Part shown: in pieces, positions 7,577 through 18,797 of the stretch
Numbering within the stretch: the stretch's first letter is position 1
How the letters are laid out: each line of letters begins with the position of its first letter
Assembly: GCA_001799255.1 (NCBI GenBank)
Contig: MGTC01000045.1
Location: 1 to 38,641, forward strand
Direction of reading: 5' to 3'
Source: Deltaproteobacteria bacterium RIFOXYD12_FULL_55_16
Lineage (GTDB): Bacteria; Desulfobacterota; Desulfobulbia; Desulfobulbales; Desulfurivibrionaceae
DNA length: 38,641 nt
The notes under the pieces: model-generated
What the model was told of the DNA's origin: nothing
The model's input: the letters and a program-made list of their open reading frames with translations, nothing else
Databases searched by the model: none
Program-made: the position numbers and the translations under genes

Positions 7577-8068
7577 GTGTCTGCTCTTTTACCGAGGGAA
7601 TCCCCAGAGCAGTATATGGCCGTTGCCCTTGCCGAGGCCCGGCTTGCGGCGGCGCGGGGCGAGGTGCCCATCGGCGCGGCGCTGGTAGACGAGGCTGGAC
7701 AGATCCTGGCCCAAAACGGCAACCGCACCATCGAGCTGTGCGATCCCGGAGCGCATGCGGAAATGCTGGTGTTGCGCGAGGCGGGCCGGTTGCGGGGTAA
7801 TTACCGGTTGCCCCGCACCACCCTCTATGTTACCCTTGAGCCCTGTGTGATGTGCGCGGGCGCCTTGGTTCACGCTCGGGTGAGCCGTTTGGTTTACGGG
7901 GCTATCGATCCCAAGGCCGGCGGGGTTGTCTCCCTTTTTCAGGTCGGGCAGGATCCACGGCTTAATCATCTGCTGGCTGTGGAAGGCGGCCTGCTCGCGG
8001 CGGAAAGCGCTGCCCTGTTGCGGGATTTTTTCCGGGAGAGAAGGACGGGGTGGGGAATGAAAAGTTGA
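7577..8068 (+). CDS. tadA: tRNA-specific adenosine deaminase TadA
   Basis: Deaminates A34 to inosine in tRNA-Arg(ACG). Motifs of the zinc-dependent CDA fold are HAEM (H60, E62 proton shuttle) and PCVMC (C90, C93), with PIGAALV near residue 31 and the RVSRLVYGAIDPKAGG core. GTG 7577 is chosen as start because it follows the previous stop by one base and gives the usual N-terminal helix before EVPIGA; ATG 7616 would shorten that helix and lies 13 residues downstream. No strong ribosome site is seen, consistent with coupling to the upstream gene. 163 residues, normal for TadA. Confidence 0.92.
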   Translation: MSALLPRESPEQYMAVALAEARLAAARGEVPIGAALVDEAGQILAQNGNRTIELCDPGAHAEMLVLREAGRLRGNYRLPRTTLYVTLEPCVMCAGALVHARVSRLVYGAIDPKAGGVVSLFQVGQDPRLNHLLAVEGGLLAAESAALLRDFFRERRTGWGMKS

Positions 8069-8131
8069 AAGTTAAAAGTTAAAAATTAAAAGTTGAAAGT
8101 TGAAAGTTGAGGGTTGAGGGTTGAGGGTTGA
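8061..8131 (+). repeat. Tandem heptamer repeat (AAAGTTG / GGGTTGA)
   Basis: About ten degenerate seven-base units run from AAAGTTGAAAGTTAAAAG to GGGTTGAGGGTTGA. The first unit touches the end of tadA (stop 8068), so the last two codons (Lys-Ser) lie inside it. The same units form the arms of the terminator at 4478-4510. Confidence 0.85.
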
Positions 8132-8171
8132 TTGGTAGGGGCGGCTTCAGTCGCGACAGGGTGTTTGCAAC

Positions 8172-8263
8172 GGAGAGGTGCCAGAGCGGCCGAACGGGAG
8201 CGACTCGAAATCGCTTGACCTGGGAGACCAGGTCCGTGGGTTCGAATCCCACCCTCTCCGCCA
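8172..8263 (+). tRNA. tRNA-Ser(CGA)
   Basis: The acceptor stem GGAGAGG pairs with CCTCTCC, followed by discriminator G and an encoded CCA (8261-8263). The anticodon arm AGCGA-CTCGAAA-TCGCT gives anticodon CGA. A long variable arm (GACCTGGGAGACCAGGTC) makes it a class II tRNA, and the T arm GTGGG-TTCGAAT-CCCAC is intact. Length 92 with CCA is normal for tRNA-Ser. A repeat copy starts 12 bases after the CCA. Confidence 0.97.
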
Positions 8264-8275
8264 TTCTTTCCTGAT

Positions 8276-8324
8276 AAAGCTGAGTTGAGCAGCTTGCCTG
8301 CTCAAACGAAACTTATACCCTTTT
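8276..8324 (+). repeat. Dispersed double-hairpin repeat, copy 4 (3'-truncated)
   Basis: AAAGCTGAGTTGAGCAGC through ACTTATACCC is identical to copies 2 and 3, but the final GGGT arm is lost (reads CCCTTTTAAGTG), so only the first hairpin can form. It lies between tRNA-Ser and fcl. Confidence 0.92.
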
Positions 8325-8377
8325 AAGTGTTCACTGGGCTGTTGTGGTCAGCGCAAAGGAGTTGAAGGGAAGTCTGG

Positions 8378-9319
8378 ATGCTTGCTAAAACCGCTAAAAT
8401 ATACATCGCCGGGCATCGCGGCATGGTGGGCTCGGCGATCATCCGCCGCCTGCAACAGGCGGATTATGGCAACCTGCTCGTTCGTACCCGGCAGGAACTC
8501 GACCTGCTTGATCAGCATGCCGTCTTCAATTTTCTGCGGGCCGAGAAACCGGAGTACATCTTTCTCGCCGCAGCCAGGGTTGGCGGTATCCTTGCCAACA
8601 ACACCAGCCGTGGCCGGTTTATCTACGAAAATCTCATCATTCAGGCCAACATCATCCATGGCGCCTACCTGGCCGGGGTCAGGAATCTCTGTTTTCTCGG
8701 TTCCAGCTGCATCTATCCCCGCGACTGTCCGCAGCCGATCAGGGAAGAATATCTCCTCACCGGCCCTTTGGAGCAGACCAACGAACCCTACGCCATTGCC
8801 AAGATCGCCGGGATCAAGCTCTGTGAGTCCTATAACAGCCAGTACGACAGCCGCTTTTTCAGTATCATGCCCACCAACCTCTATGGCCCCAATGACAATT
8901 ATGACCTGGCCACCAGCCACGTTTTGCCGGCCTTGATCCGCAAGGCCCATGAAGCCAGACAGGGTGGCGACCGGGAACTCGTTGTCTGGGGCAGCGGCAG
9001 GCCCAGACGCGAATTCCTGTACGTTGATGATCTGGCTGACGCCTGTGTTTTTTTAATGGAAAAGGGGGTAGGGGAGGGGCTCTACAATATCGGCGTCGGT
9101 ACCGATGTCACTATCCGCGAGCTGGCTCAGACCGTTATGGAGGTGGTTGGCTTTTCCGGAGAGATCGTTTTTGACAGCAGTAAGCCAGACGGCACCCTGC
9201 GCAAGCTGCTGGACGTGTCGCGGTTGAAGCAGCTGGGCTGGCAAGCGACAACGCCGCTGCGCCAAGGGATTGAACAGGCCTATGCCGACTACCTCAGCAA
9301 TCTTAATCAACGCAGCTAA
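8378..9319 (+). CDS. fcl: GDP-L-fucose synthase
   Basis: Epimerises and reduces GDP-4-keto-6-deoxy-mannose to GDP-L-fucose with NADPH, the step after Gmd. Extended SDR: the Rossmann motif is [10 protein letters not shown] (12-21), the catalytic SSCIYP (Ser region) and Tyr-Lys motif in NEPYAIAK are both present, and [11 protein letters not shown] is typical of the family. 313 residues, normal length. AAGGGAAG precedes the ATG. It is 17 bases ahead of gmd, giving a two-gene unit for fucosylated surface polysaccharide; here fcl precedes gmd, the reverse of E. coli. Confidence 0.95.
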   Translation: MLAKTAKIYIAGHRGMVGSAIIRRLQQADYGNLLVRTRQELDLLDQHAVFNFLRAEKPEYIFLAAARVGGILANNTSRGRFIYENLIIQANIIHGAYLAGVRNLCFLGSSCIYPRDCPQPIREEYLLTGPLEQTNEPYAIAKIAGIKLCESYNSQYDSRFFSIMPTNLYGPNDNYDLATSHVLPALIRKAHEARQGGDRELVVWGSGRPRREFLYVDDLADACVFLMEKGVGEGLYNIGVGTDVTIRELAQTVMEVVGFSGEIVFDSSKPDGTLRKLLDVSRLKQLGWQATTPLRQGIEQAYADYLSNLNQRS

Positions 9320-9336
9320 CCCGAGAGACCAGACCC

Positions 9337-10458
9337 ATGCAAAAAGTTGCCCTCATCACCGGCATCACCGGTCAGGACGGCGCCTACCTCGCCGAATTGT
9401 TGCTTGAAAAAGGCTATATCGTCCACGGCATCAAGCGGCGCAGCAGCCTGTTCAACACCGACCGCATTGACCACCTGTACCAGGATCGCCATGAAAAGAA
9501 TGTGCGCTTCTTTCTGCACCACGGCGACTTGACCGACTCGTCCTCCCTTATCCGCATCATCCAGCAGGCCCAGCCGGATGAAATCTACAATCTCGCGGCC
9601 CAGTCCCATGTGGCGGTCAGTTTCGAGGAGCCTGAATACACCGCCAACTCCGATGCCCTTGGCAGCCTGCGTATCCTGGAAGCCATCCGCACCCTTGGCC
9701 TGGAAAAGAAAACCCGGTTTTATCAGGCCTCCACCTCCGAACTTTTCGGCAAGGTTCAGGAGATCCCTCAGAAGGAAACCACCCCTTTTTATCCGCGCAG
9801 CCCCTATGCCGTGGCCAAGCTCTACGCCTACTGGATCACGGTCAACTATCGGGAGGCCTACGGCATTTACGCCTGCAACGGGATCCTCTTCAATCATGAA
9901 TCGCCGGTGCGCGGGGAAACCTTTGTCACCCGCAAGATCACCCGCGCTCTGGCCCGCATCAAGCTCGGCCTGCAGGACTGCCTCTATCTGGGCAATCTCA
10001 ACGCCCTGCGCGACTGGGGCCACGCCCGCGACTATGTGGAAATGCAGTGGCTCATGCTTCAGCAGGAGCTGCCCGAAGATTTTGTTATTGCTACCGGCAG
10101 GCAATACAGTGTCCGCGATTTTGTCAACGCCGCCGCCACAGAACTGGGCATGAATATCCGTTGGCAAGGTGAGGGGGTGGCTGAAAAAGGCTACTGGGAC
10201 AACAGGCATTCCCTTGCAAGTGGAAATAAAGGTCAGGAGCCCCTCCCCATTGTGGCGGTGGATCCGCGCTATTTTCGTCCCACCGAAGTCGAAACCCTGC
10301 TGGGTGATCCGGCCAAGGCCAAAGAAAAACTAGGCTGGACGCCCAGGATCACCTTTGAGGAACTCGTCGCCGAAATGGTGCGTGAAGATCTCAAGTCTGC
10401 CGAGCGGGATGAACTGGTCAAGAATCATGGCTACAAGGCCATGGATTATCACGAATGA
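9337..10458 (+). CDS. gmd: GDP-mannose 4,6-dehydratase
   Basis: Converts GDP-D-mannose to GDP-4-keto-6-deoxy-D-mannose. The NADP site [15 protein letters not shown] is at residues 9-23. The catalytic [14 protein letters not shown] and [15 protein letters not shown] (Tyr/Lys) segments are canonical Gmd sequence. 373 residues is the normal length, and the protein ends with the typical [10 protein letters not shown]-like tail. It is followed by a strong terminator shared with glnN. Confidence 0.96.
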   Translation: MQKVALITGITGQDGAYLAELLLEKGYIVHGIKRRSSLFNTDRIDHLYQDRHEKNVRFFLHHGDLTDSSSLIRIIQQAQPDEIYNLAAQSHVAVSFEEPEYTANSDALGSLRILEAIRTLGLEKKTRFYQASTSELFGKVQEIPQKETTPFYPRSPYAVAKLYAYWITVNYREAYGIYACNGILFNHESPVRGETFVTRKITRALARIKLGLQDCLYLGNLNALRDWGHARDYVEMQWLMLQQELPEDFVIATGRQYSVRDFVNAAATELGMNIRWQGEGVAEKGYWDNRHSLASGNKGQEPLPIVAVDPRYFRPTEVETLLGDPAKAKEKLGWTPRITFEELVAEMVREDLKSAERDELVKNHGYKAMDYHE

Positions 10459-10486
10459 CGGTTTGCTCGTGAGTGGGAGTTCAAGT

Positions 10487-10524
10487 AAAAAAAGGAGGGA
10501 GTCAGTTGACTCCCTCCTTTTTTT
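10487..10524. terminator. Bidirectional terminator between gmd and glnN
   Basis: A perfect inverted repeat: A7-GGAGGGAGTCA, then GT, then TGACTCCCTCC-T7. The T-run at 10518-10524 ends plus-strand gmd transcripts and the A-run at 10487-10493 provides a U-run for minus-strand glnN transcripts. Confidence 0.93.
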
Positions 10525-10584
10525 ATTAAAGCACCCTGCCTCGGCAGGGAATGGGGCAAGCCCCGTTGCCCTGCCGTCGCACGG

Positions 10585-12726
10585 TTAGAGATTAAACAGC
10601 AGATCGCTGTAGGTCGGCACTGGCCAGAGATCATCCGGGATGATCGCTTCTAGCGCATCAATATCTTCGCGCAGAGCGGTCATGGCGGGGAAGACCTTGT
10701 CGCGGTAGGCTGCGGCCTGTTTGTCCACCTTGTCGATGGCCTGGGCCTTATTGGTTTCCGTCTCCAGCTTGGCTAGCTTCTTGCCTGCCGCCTCAAGGCG
10801 TTTGCCGACCTCCTCCAGCAGCCCTTTCTGCACCGAGCCGTATTTTCCGGCTGCGGCCAGAGAGGCGCCAAGCTCGCCGACAAAGCGGATGGCCGCCGGG
10901 ATGAACTGGCGTTTGCTCATCTGGATGGAGGTCAGGGCCTCGATGTTGATGTGCTTGGCATACTGCTCCACATAGATGTCGTAGCGGGAGTGCAGTTCCT
11001 CCTTGGAAAGTACGTTGTACTTGCCGAAGAGTTTGATCGCCTTGGGGGTGACAAAGGCCTTGAGCGCGTCCACGGTGTTGCGGACGTTGGGCAGGCCGCG
11101 CTTCTCGGCCTCCTTGGCCCACTCGGCGGAATAGTTGTTGCCGTTGAAGACGATCCGGCCATGCTTGGTCATGGTTTCCTTGAGGATGGCGAGAATCTCC
11201 TTGTTTACGTCCTTGGCCTTTTCCAGACGGACGGCGATCTCTTCCAGGGCCTCGGCGGCAATGGTGTTGAGCGCTACGTTGGGGCCGGAGATGGACTGGG
11301 AGGAGCCAACCATGCGGAACTCGAACTTGTTGCCGGTGAAGGCAAAGGGTGAGGTCCGGTTACGGTCGGTGTTGTCCTTGGGCAGCTCGGGCAGGGAGTC
11401 AACCCCGATCTTCAGGGTGTCGCAGCCGCCCTTCTTGCAGATCTTCTCGCCCTTGGCCAGTTTTTCCAGCACATCGGAGAGCTCCTGACCCAGGAAGATG
11501 GAGATGATCGCCGGCGGGGCCTCGTTGGCGCCCAGGCGATGATCGTTGCCGGAGCTGCCGCAGGTGGCGCGCATGATGTCGGCATGGGTGTCAACCGCCT
11601 TGATCAGGGCGGAGAGGAAGACCAGGAATACGGCGTTGTCCTCGGGTGTCTGGCCCGGATCCAACAGGTTGATGCCGTCATCGTTGGAGAGCGACCAGTT
11701 GTTGTGCTTGCCGGAGCCGTTGATCCCGGCGTAGGGTTTTTCGTGCAGCAGGCAGACCATGCCGTGGCGCAGGGCCACCTTCTGCATGGTTTCCATGACC
11801 AGCTGGTTGTGGTCGGTGGCCATGTTGGTGGTGGTGAAAACCGGGGCCATCTCGAACTGGGCCGGGGCAACCTCGTTGTGCTTGGTCTTGGAGGTGATGC
11901 CCATCTTCCACAGCTCGATGTCCAGATCCTTCATGTAGGCGGAGACCCGATCCTTGATCGCGCCAAAGTACTGGTCTTCCAGCTCCTGGCCCTTGGGGGC
12001 CGGGGCGCCGAACAGGCTGCGACCGCAGGTCATCAGGTCGAGGCGTTGCAGGTAGAACTCTTTTTCTACCAGGAAGTATTCCTGCTCCGCGCCCACCGTG
12101 GAGACCACGGTGCTGGAGGTGGTGTTGCCCATGGCCTTGAGTACCCGCAGGGCCTGCTTGGAAACGACGTTCATCGAGCGGAGCAGGGGGGTTTTCTTGT
12201 CCAGGGCCTCGCCCGTGTAAGAGCAGAAGGCGGTGGGGATGCAGAGGGTCACATCGCCTGATTCGTCTTCCTTGAGAAAGGCGGGAGAGGTGCAGTCCCA
12301 GGCGGTGTAGCCGCGGGCCTCAAAGGTGACCCGCAGGCCGCCGCTGGGAAAGGAAGAGGCGTCCGGTTCGCCCTGGATCAGCTGTTTGCCGGAGAACTCC
12401 ATGATTACCCCGCCATCGTCGGTGGGAGCGATGAAGGAGTCGTGCTTTTCGGCGGTGGCGCCGGTAAGGGGCTGGAACCAGTGGGTGTAATGGCTGGCGC
12501 CCTTTTCGATGGCCCAGTCTTTCATGGCGTTGGCCACTACCGAGGCGACATCCGGCGGCAGGGTTGAGCCGGTATCGATGGTTTTCCGCAAGGCCTTGTA
12601 GGTCTCCTTGGGCAGCCGTTCCTTCATGGTTCTGGCGTTGAACACGTTGCTGCCGAACAACTCGGGCACGGTCATCAGGGTCTGGTCGTAGTCGTTGCCA
12701 CAACCGCAGGTGCAATTGTCACTCAT
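10585..12726 (-). CDS. glnN: Glutamine synthetase type III
   Basis: ATP-dependent assimilation of ammonium into glutamine. At 713 residues it is the length of the GSIII family rather than the roughly 450 of GSI. Family segments include [12 protein letters not shown] (catalytic Glu cluster), [25 protein letters not shown] and the [21 protein letters not shown] block. An unusual N-terminus, CTCGCGND, carries three Cys in the first 10 residues. GSIII is not known to be adenylylated by GlnE. AAGGAG eight bases before the ATG is a good ribosome site. It is the last gene of the amtB-glnB-glnD-glnN direction, 105 bases downstream of glnD, and may also have its own promoter. Confidence 0.96.
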   Translation of the reverse strand: MSDNCTCGCGNDYDQTLMTVPELFGSNVFNARTMKERLPKETYKALRKTIDTGSTLPPDVASVVANAMKDWAIEKGASHYTHWFQPLTGATAEKHDSFIAPTDDGGVIMEFSGKQLIQGEPDASSFPSGGLRVTFEARGYTAWDCTSPAFLKEDESGDVTLCIPTAFCSYTGEALDKKTPLLRSMNVVSKQALRVLKAMGNTTSSTVVSTVGAEQEYFLVEKEFYLQRLDLMTCGRSLFGAPAPKGQELEDQYFGAIKDRVSAYMKDLDIELWKMGITSKTKHNEVAPAQFEMAPVFTTTNMATDHNQLVMETMQKVALRHGMVCLLHEKPYAGINGSGKHNNWSLSNDDGINLLDPGQTPEDNAVFLVFLSALIKAVDTHADIMRATCGSSGNDHRLGANEAPPAIISIFLGQELSDVLEKLAKGEKICKKGGCDTLKIGVDSLPELPKDNTDRNRTSPFAFTGNKFEFRMVGSSQSISGPNVALNTIAAEALEEIAVRLEKAKDVNKEILAILKETMTKHGRIVFNGNNYSAEWAKEAEKRGLPNVRNTVDALKAFVTPKAIKLFGKYNVLSKEELHSRYDIYVEQYAKHINIEALTSIQMSKRQFIPAAIRFVGELGASLAAAGKYGSVQKGLLEEVGKRLEAAGKKLAKLETETNKAQAIDKVDKQAAAYRDKVFPAMTALREDIDALEAIIPDDLWPVPTYSDLLFNL

Positions 12727-12831
12727 TGTGTTTCTCCTTATTTTTTGAGTGCCTAAGGTTGAAAATTTCCCACGCCCGAGGCAAAAGGGGATGGGTATTA
12801 GTTAAAGCCAGCCGCTGGTGGGCGGGCGTTG

Positions 12832-15390
12832 TTACCATTGCAGTTTCGCGCCTGTTCCGGTCTCGCTTTCCGCGATATGGAGCAGGGCGTTTGATATCTC
12901 TTCCTGAAAAGTTGGGCTGTTGATCTTGGTGGCAAAGCCGTCCAGGGTATAAAAAACATCCACCACCTGATCGCCGTCCGAGCTGATTCTGGCCCGGTGG
13001 ATGTTGATTTCAAAGTCGGCCAGGGTTCGGGTGATTTCATAGAGCAGTCCTGGCCGGTCATGGGCGAAAACTTCGATGATCGTATACTGTTCCGAGGACT
13101 TATTGTCTATAACAACCCGTGGGGCTGTCTGCACGTTTTTTTGACTGGGAGTGCGCAAGGCGGTGCGGAATTTATCGACCAGGCGGTGGCTGAGGCCGAG
13201 CCGGTTTTTCAGGGCCAGATTGAGATCCTCGCCCAGGGCGCGCCAGTCCTGCTCCGCGTAGGTCTGTTCCGCTGCGGGGCGGACATTGAGCTCATCTACC
13301 ACCGTGCCGTCTTCCCAGGTGAAGATCTGGGCGCGCACCACATTCAGGCCATGCAGGGCCAGGGTGCCGCAGATCTTGGCCAGCAGGCCGGTGGAGTCGT
13401 GGGTTATTATCAGAACCGACCAGAACAGGGGATGATCGGCGGCCTCGATGATGGCCTGGTTTTCGTTTTTCAGGCCAAGGCGCAGTTTGAGGTGGTGCGC
13501 CACCTCTGCTGGAGGAAAGCTCAACAAATATTCCTCTGGCAGGATTCCGTAATCGACCGGGGTTTCTTTTCCCAGCAGGGCGCGAACCTGTTCGAGCATC
13601 CAGCCGGCGCCCTGACTTTTGTCGGGAAGAACCAGATCCTGGCGTTCCAGCAGGTGGGCGATTTTAAGGGAGATCTCCAGGAGGAGGGCGCCCTTCCATT
13701 CGCTCCAGGCCGTGGGGCCAGTGGCCTTGGCATCGGCGATAGAGAGCAGATAGAGCATGGCCAGGCGCTCGGGGCTTTGAATCTGTTCGGCGCATTGGCG
13801 GAGAAAGGCCTCATCCTCAAGGTCGCGGCGCAGGGCAGTCACGGAGAGAAAGAGGTGTTTTTCCACGAGAAAGCTGAGGCAGGAGGTCTCCGCTTCGGTC
13901 AGGCCAAGGCGTCTGGCAATGCCAGCGGCAAGTTCGCCGCCGCGCCTGGCGTGTTCTTCGTGGTGGCCCTTGCCGATGTCGTGCAGGAGCGCGGCCAGGG
14001 CGAGGACATGGGGGGATTCGACGCCTGCGAAGGGGGTTTTGCTTAAGGAGAGTTTTTTCAGCTCTGCTACAGTCTGCAGGAGGTGCCGGTCAACCGTGAA
14101 GACATGGTAGACATCGTGCTGGGCCAGGGCATGAATCGGCGTAAATTCCGGGAGATAGGCGGTCAGCAGTCCGGTGTCCAGCATGACGGAAAGGACGGCC
14201 AGCACATCTTTTGCGTTTTCCAGAATATCGAGAAAGGCCTTGGCCATGCGTTTTGAGTGGCGCAATCTGTCGTCTACCAGGTGCAGATTGGCGGTAACGG
14301 TTTTTCTGCTGCGATGATGGATCTCAAGCCCGGTTTTCCCTGCCTGGGCAAAGAGGCGCATCAGCAGGTGGGGGCGTTTTTCGATCAGCGCCTGGTCGGT
14401 GAGGTGGATTCGCTCCTGGCGCACCGTGATCCCTGGTTCGAGGGTTTGTTCGATCTGGTTGGCGCGCGGGGAACCCAGGGTTTCGTCGACATGGGCAAAA
14501 AACAGGTCGGTGGTGGTAGCGATGGTTTGCAGATGCCGGTAGATATCCTGCATGAAACGTTCAACCCCCAGGGTGCCCTGAGTGTCTGAATATCTGAAGG
14601 CCTTTGCCATCTCCTCCTGATATTCGAAGAACAGCTGATCATTTTTTCGGCCGCTGAGGTAATGGAGCCGATTGCGGATCTTGATCAGAAAATCCCTGGC
14701 CTGAATAAAGGTTTCTTTTTCCTGGATCGAGATCAGTCCAGCTTCTTCGATATTATCCATCTCCTGCAAGCCGAAGAGGGCATGGCTCACCCAGAGCATG
14801 GCCTGGATATCGCGGAAGCCGCCGCGACTCTCCTTGATGTGCGGTTCCAGCTGATAGCTGTGCCTGCCGTATCGTTGATGGCGTTCATTGCGGTGCTGCA
14901 TCATGTTCTGCAAAAAATCCCGTCGGTGTCCTGCGATTAATTCCCGGTGAAAGGCCTGGTGCATTGTGGTGAAAAGCTGTGGCGAGCCTGCCAGATGGCG
15001 CGCATCCAGCAAGGCCACCTGAAAAAAGAAATCCTGCCTGGCGTCAGCCAGGCAGGCATCCGGGGTTCTCACCCCGTGACCTACCTCCAGTCCCGCATCC
15101 CATAAGGGATAGAACAGGGCCTGGCTCACGGCCCCGAGGCGATTTTCTGCCTCGGGGGTGTGGAGCAGGAGGAGATCGATATCCGAATAGGGGAACAGCT
15201 CTTTGCGGCCATAACCGCCAAGGGCGACAAGGCTGATCCCCTCGCCTGCCTCCGGGCAGTTGCTAAAGCAGGAGACAAGATAGTCGTCGATGAGCTGCGA
15301 GTGCCTGTGGAGCAGGGTCTGGCCGCTCAACCCCTGACGCCAGAGATATTCCAGGGCGTCCCGCTTTGCCCTCAGTTCAACATCTACCAT
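12832..15390 (-). CDS. glnD: PII uridylyltransferase / uridylyl-removing enzyme GlnD
   Basis: Nitrogen sensor that uridylylates PII when glutamine is low and reverses this when it is high. The nucleotidyltransferase site GGYGRKELFPYSDIDLLLL is near residues 57-75. An HD hydrolase domain carries LAALLHDIGKGHHEEHARRG. Two C-terminal ACT domains are visible (ILIITHDSTGLLAKICGTLA and VFAHDRPGLLYEITRTLA), the glutamine-binding sites. 852 residues is typical. The ATG is the first codon after an in-frame TAA and lacks an AGGAG immediately upstream; an unusual hairpin covers this region. Co-directional with glnB. Confidence 0.96.
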   Translation of the reverse strand: MVDVELRAKRDALEYLWRQGLSGQTLLHRHSQLIDDYLVSCFSNCPEAGEGISLVALGGYGRKELFPYSDIDLLLLHTPEAENRLGAVSQALFYPLWDAGLEVGHGVRTPDACLADARQDFFFQVALLDARHLAGSPQLFTTMHQAFHRELIAGHRRDFLQNMMQHRNERHQRYGRHSYQLEPHIKESRGGFRDIQAMLWVSHALFGLQEMDNIEEAGLISIQEKETFIQARDFLIKIRNRLHYLSGRKNDQLFFEYQEEMAKAFRYSDTQGTLGVERFMQDIYRHLQTIATTTDLFFAHVDETLGSPRANQIEQTLEPGITVRQERIHLTDQALIEKRPHLLMRLFAQAGKTGLEIHHRSRKTVTANLHLVDDRLRHSKRMAKAFLDILENAKDVLAVLSVMLDTGLLTAYLPEFTPIHALAQHDVYHVFTVDRHLLQTVAELKKLSLSKTPFAGVESPHVLALAALLHDIGKGHHEEHARRGGELAAGIARRLGLTEAETSCLSFLVEKHLFLSVTALRRDLEDEAFLRQCAEQIQSPERLAMLYLLSIADAKATGPTAWSEWKGALLLEISLKIAHLLERQDLVLPDKSQGAGWMLEQVRALLGKETPVDYGILPEEYLLSFPPAEVAHHLKLRLGLKNENQAIIEAADHPLFWSVLIITHDSTGLLAKICGTLALHGLNVVRAQIFTWEDGTVVDELNVRPAAEQTYAEQDWRALGEDLNLALKNRLGLSHRLVDKFRTALRTPSQKNVQTAPRVVIDNKSSEQYTIIEVFAHDRPGLLYEITRTLADFEINIHRARISSDGDQVVDVFYTLDGFATKINSPTFQEEISNALLHIAESETGTGAKLQW

Positions 15391-15392
15391 TT

Positions 15393-15446
15393 AGGAGCCG
15401 TTAAGAAATAAGCTGTAGTTTTTTTATTCATTTCATTACGGCTCCT
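15393..15446 (-). promoter_or_regulatory. Hairpin placing the only AGGAG in a stem before the glnD start
   Basis: On the transcript strand AGGAGCCGT (15446-15438) pairs perfectly with ACGGCTCCT (15401-15393), whose last base lies two bases before the glnD ATG. The AGGAG half is the only strong Shine-Dalgarno sequence in the glnB-glnD gap and would be buried in the stem. Translational control is an inference. Confidence 0.45.
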
Positions 15447-15464
15447 TATGCCGGATGTGACGCC

Positions 15465-17101
<1,637 letters not shown>

Positions 17102-17182
17102 AAAAGTATCCTCTCTCTGTACTCATTGGTTAAAGTTGTTCATTTGTTAGTGGAGTAGCTATGCATGCTGAGCGAGGATAAA

Positions 17183-17198
17183 AGCAAATGTCGTGCCA
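17183..17198 (-). promoter_or_regulatory. Sigma-54 (RpoN) promoter of amtB-glnB-glnD-glnN
   Basis: On the minus strand the sequence is TGGCACGACATTTGCT, matching the TGGCACG-N4-TTGCW consensus at every defined base, with 10 bases between the GG and GC. The predicted start of transcription is near 17170, about 70 bases before the amtB ATG. No clear NtrC palindrome was found upstream. Confidence 0.88.
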
Positions 17199-17344
17199 GA
17201 GGTTGGTTGTTTGCGTAACATGCTGTGTTTGTGTAGTTATTGTCTTTGTGTCAGCCTGGGGTTGAGAGGAAAAAACAACAAAAAAGTTGAGATTTTTTAT
17301 ATTAGCTACAAATTTGTCCTGTTTCTGTTTCTTTGGGGGAAGGT

Positions 17345-18238
17345 TCACGAGAGATGGTACTGGTTGAAGATGATTGCTTCTATGGGGGCGTCAGGCCATT
17401 GTTTTTTTAGCCAGGCGCGCAGTTCCTTGTTCATTTCGCCACGAGCCAGGGAGAAGCGGCGCAAATCTTCGATAGGCTTGTTTTGGAAGAATTGATAGAT
17501 GATGTCGCGCACAAAGATCTTTTTTTCGGCAGGAGGGTCTTCCTGGTCATCCAAGGAGGCAACCAGGGTGAGATCAACGAGAACAAAGGTTAGAGGCTGA
17601 TCAGTGGTCGGGTTGTTTACCGGAATAAGGAAAGCGGGGAAGGCCCATTTTTTTCTGACTTTTCCGGGATGAAGCTGGCTGGCTTGGTCAGGATGCGGCA
17701 AGTCGGTTGCGCTTGAGGTCTTGTTCGGGGGAACGGTGATGGACTCGGGCTGTTGTGCCTGAGGTAAGCTGTCTGTCTGGGGAATGGCCGGGGTAGTTTG
17801 GGGAGGGCCACTCAATGCGAATAGAATGCCGACCAGGATAACAGGGAGGGCATAGAGGGGGATGCGGACAAAAATGGGAAAAGACTGGAGGCGGGTGAAC
17901 TGTTTTTGCGCCGCTGTCTTGCTGAAGAGAAGAAGAGCGGCCAAGGCCTCGACGCTGAGGAGGGCTTTTGCCGGGAGGATGCCGGAAGCGACGCTTTGAC
18001 CCGGCAGGCCGGAAAGGGTCTTTCCCGGGGAGGAATTAAAATCCTGGGCCGCAAGTTCACTACTGGCTTGGGGTTCGTTCTCCTCGAGAAAAAAATCCTC
18101 CTCTTTTTCATCGGAGAAAAATACCTCATCCTCGGACTGGAAGGCTGATTCCCAGTCTTCACCCCAGGTTGTTTCTTCGTGGCCAGTGGATTCCTGGTTG
18201 GCTGGTTGATTAACAGACTGGGGGGGGAGGTCAGCCAT
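17345..18238 (-). CDS. Membrane-anchored protein with a FliL-like C-terminal region
   Basis: 297 residues. Residues 1-65 are strongly acidic and presumably cytoplasmic, one membrane segment covers about 124-143 (IPLYALPVILVGILFALSG), and a Pro/Gln/Thr-rich linker follows. From about 200 a domain reads LTFVLVDLTLVASLDD, then KIFVRDIIYQFFQNK and a final amphipathic LKKQWPDAPIEAIIFNQYHLS. That order (paired beta strands, RD-x-IYQ helix, closing I-x2-I-x-F strand) resembles FliL, which is present separately at 29164. It is the last gene of the flagellar run, eight bases after cheY. A stator- or motor-associated role is inferred only; the name is not assured. Confidence 0.6.
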   Translation of the reverse strand: MADLPPQSVNQPANQESTGHEETTWGEDWESAFQSEDEVFFSDEKEEDFFLEENEPQASSELAAQDFNSSPGKTLSGLPGQSVASGILPAKALLSVEALAALLLFSKTAAQKQFTRLQSFPIFVRIPLYALPVILVGILFALSGPPQTTPAIPQTDSLPQAQQPESITVPPNKTSSATDLPHPDQASQLHPGKVRKKWAFPAFLIPVNNPTTDQPLTFVLVDLTLVASLDDQEDPPAEKKIFVRDIIYQFFQNKPIEDLRRFSLARGEMNKELRAWLKKQWPDAPIEAIIFNQYHLS

Positions 18239-18246
18239 GTTTTATA

Positions 18247-18624
18247 TCAGAAGATTTTGTTTAGTTTTTCAGCCAGGGTTTCGGCGGTGAATGGTTTGAC
18301 AATATACTGGCTGACCTTGGCCTTGACCGCCAGAATAATATTGTCCTGCTGTGCTTCTGCGGTCACCATGATGAAAGGCGTGCTGGCTATGCTCTGGTCA
18401 GTTCGCACCGCTTTCAGCAGATCCAGGCCGGTCATCTTGGGCATGTTCCAGTCTGAGATGATAAGCCCTATTTTTTCAGATTTGAGGACGTTCAGGGCGG
18501 TGGTGCCGTCGTCCGCCTCAATGATATTCTTGAAGCCAAGCTGGGTGAGGATGTTTCTTATTATGCGCCGCATGGTGGCAAAATCGTCAACCACGAGAAT
18601 TTTCATATTAGGATCAGCAGCCAT
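18247..18624 (-). CDS. cheY: Chemotaxis response regulator CheY
   Basis: Single receiver domain of 125 residues. The acidic pocket is D13-D14, the phosphorylated Asp is D58 in [14 protein letters not shown], the switch Thr lies in MVTAEAQQ and the conserved Lys in YIVKPF. The sequence [20 protein letters not shown] and DWNMPKMTG is diagnostic of the CheY that binds FliM. AGGGGA precedes the ATG. It sits between fliA and the FliL-like gene. Confidence 0.93.
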   Translation of the reverse strand: MAADPNMKILVVDDFATMRRIIRNILTQLGFKNIIEADDGTTALNVLKSEKIGLIISDWNMPKMTGLDLLKAVRTDQSIASTPFIMVTAEAQQDNIILAVKAKVSQYIVKPFTAETLAEKLNKIF

Positions 18625-18797
18625 ATTTTTCCCCTGACAGCATTATGGTAAGATTGGTCTGGGTATGTGCATGGAGGTGGAGAAGCAACCGCATCTTTTC
18701 AACTAACAGCCTTCCGCCTGAACAATCTGAAAAATTACTGTAACTGTAACAATTGGTTTTGGAAATAAAAAAAGACTGGTTGATTATCCAATCCGGA

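Noticed and set aside
8079-8264. A 61-residue minus-strand frame starting MAERVGFEPTDLV
   Set aside because: It is the reverse complement of tRNA-Ser, a well-known artefact frame.
11539-12261. Plus-strand frame opposite glnN
   Set aside because: Shadow of a highly conserved gene; no family features.
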